From the NCBI GenBank assembly GCA_018662325.1, contig JABJGM010000002.1:72996-136995 (forward strand): 64,000 bases of DNA, given 5' to 3'. This document shows, piece after piece, positions 63,368 to 64,000 of the stretch. The stretch's first letter is position 1, and each line of letters begins with the position of its first letter. Origin of the DNA: a bacterium (GTDB lineage Bacteria > Patescibacteriota > Gracilibacteria > UBA1369 > GCA-2718715). Below the pieces are notes generated by a model, which was given only the letters and a program-made list of their open reading frames with translations, had not been told where the DNA came from and did no database searches. The position numbers were made by a program, and so were the translations under genes.

Positions 63368-64000
63368 TTATCTTCTTACATCTTGATTTGCAAGCCGTAA
63401 GACTTTTCTTTGTAATTGTGCTTCATTAAACACATAGTCTCTGCTTGGTGAATCATCGCCCTGCTCTTCAAGAGAATAATTTGTGCCGTTGTACATTAAA
63501 ATATAGTTTTGATTTGATATTTTTAAAATAAAATTGTTTTTAGCTTCATCACCTCCCTCCCAACTAACATTATGAAGGCTTGTTAGTTCTAAGGCTTTAT
63601 TAATTGCTATTTGAAAATTTTGCATTACGGTATTGAAGTTCGTTAAAAATGCTTTAGTTTGCTCACTACTCATGGAAGGAAGTGGATATTGAAATTCACC
63701 CTTCTTAAGATTTGTTAAACTAAAGCTAGATCCCCTTTTAGTAAAGGTTAGTTCGACTCCTGAATTACTGTAAATAAATCTATTACCATTAATTCTTCTT
63801 TCATACTCTTGACCGTTAATTTGAAGGCTGTATTTGTTTTCAATTTCATTTTCTGTTAAACCAATAGAGTTGAAATAAGCTTTTCTTTCTTGAATTTGCT
63901 CAGGAGTAAATAAAGCTATTTCTTGCACGTAGGTATCAAAAGATTCCCCAGGAATTACATCGGCAAAAACCATATCATCACCTTCTGGAATAGGAGGCAT
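63368..64000 (-). CDS. C-terminal part of an uncharacterised protein, cut by the window edge
   Basis: A 210-residue reading frame that runs to the right edge of the window; the Met at 64000 may be internal. It contains two similar-looking beta hairpin units (SLQINGQEYERRINGNRFIYS near residue 58 and FILKISNQNYILMYNGTNYSL near 150), separated by helices. No signal peptide visible in this part. It belongs to the same strand and cluster as the Gln-rich and VirB6/TrbL-like genes, 14 bases before the former. Function unknown. Confidence 0.6.
   Translation of the reverse strand: MPPIPEGDDMVFADVIPGESFDTYVQEIALFTPEQIQERKAYFNSIGLTENEIENKYSLQINGQEYERRINGNRFIYSNSGVELTFTKRGSSFSLTNLKKGEFQYPLPSMSSEQTKAFLTNFNTVMQNFQIAINKALELTSLHNVSWEGGDEAKNNFILKISNQNYILMYNGTNYSLEEQGDDSPSRDYVFNEAQLQRKVLRLANQDVRR

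Noticed and set aside
56627-64000. Prophage or integrated conjugative element
   Set aside because: No integrase, relaxase, capsid, terminase or attachment-site sign; codon use looks like the surrounding genes.

Overview
The window looks like a chromosomal segment of a low-GC, small-genome bacterium, most plausibly a member of the Candidate Phyla Radiation (Patescibacteria). Four things point that way: gene density with many overlaps, an almost complete absence of Shine-Dalgarno sequences, many large secreted or membrane proteins of unknown family, and a minimal type IV pilus operon. TGA ends several genes (recQ, alaX, mnmA), so the standard bacterial code fits and the UGA-glycine code of Gracilibacteria/Absconditabacteria is unlikely. 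The exact lineage cannot be fixed from the sequence alone. The envelope genes (murG, ftsW, uppP, LysM-M23 peptidase, lspA, an O-antigen-ligase-like protein and SLH-type domains) indicate a peptidoglycan cell with a protein surface layer.

Layout. 0.1-3.6 kb: HI0933-type flavoprotein, tRNA-Gly, and recQ with foreign-looking codon use. 3.8-8.5 kb: three glycosylation genes, namely two GT-C-like membrane proteins flanking a GtrA-GT2 fusion. 8.5-14.9 kb: TrmB regulator, AlaX editing protein, dcd, FMN reductase-like protein, mnmA, a DsbA-like thiol oxidoreductase paired with a CIPC membrane protein, initiator tRNA, and a coiled-coil protein. 14.9-22.8 kb: hisS, eno, a degenerate metallo-beta-lactamase-fold protein with tRNA-Arg behind it, a membrane protein, corA, rpsO and pnp. 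22.8-29.5 kb: envelope genes. 29.5-45.9 kb (minus strand): an 11.4-kb gene for a 3,783-residue secreted protein, followed by four overlapping genes for smaller secreted proteins and a slipin. 46.0-50.9 kb (minus): type IV pilus genes (pilin, pilC, pilB, pilO-like, pilN-like). 51-56.6 kb: L10 leader with rplJ-rplL, a hypothetical gene, prsW, recF and thrS. 56.6-64 kb (minus): a 1,165-residue soluble protein, a VirB6/TrbL-like polytopic protein, a Gln-rich protein and the end of another gene.

How it fits together. The most unusual unit is the giant-protein operon. The giant has a signal peptide, a gingipain/caspase-like N-terminal region, Ig-like and FG-GAP-like stretches and C-terminal SLH-like domains. 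The four proteins encoded downstream all have signal peptides, are largely helical and acidic, and all carry a cysteine within the last seven residues. With the DsbA-like pair elsewhere in the window, this suggests a disulfide-linked extracellular assembly. The glycosylation module (lipid-linked sugar synthase/flippase fusion plus GT-C transferases) could decorate such a surface. The pilus operon lies immediately upstream, separated from the giant gene by a terminator. The VirB6/TrbL-like cluster at the right edge may be part of a second export machine whose ATPase would lie outside the window.

Expression signals are compact. Sigma70-like promoters often lie so close to the start codon that the message would be leaderless or nearly so (corA and the coiled-coil gene are the clearest cases). 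Rho-independent terminators separate most convergent units.
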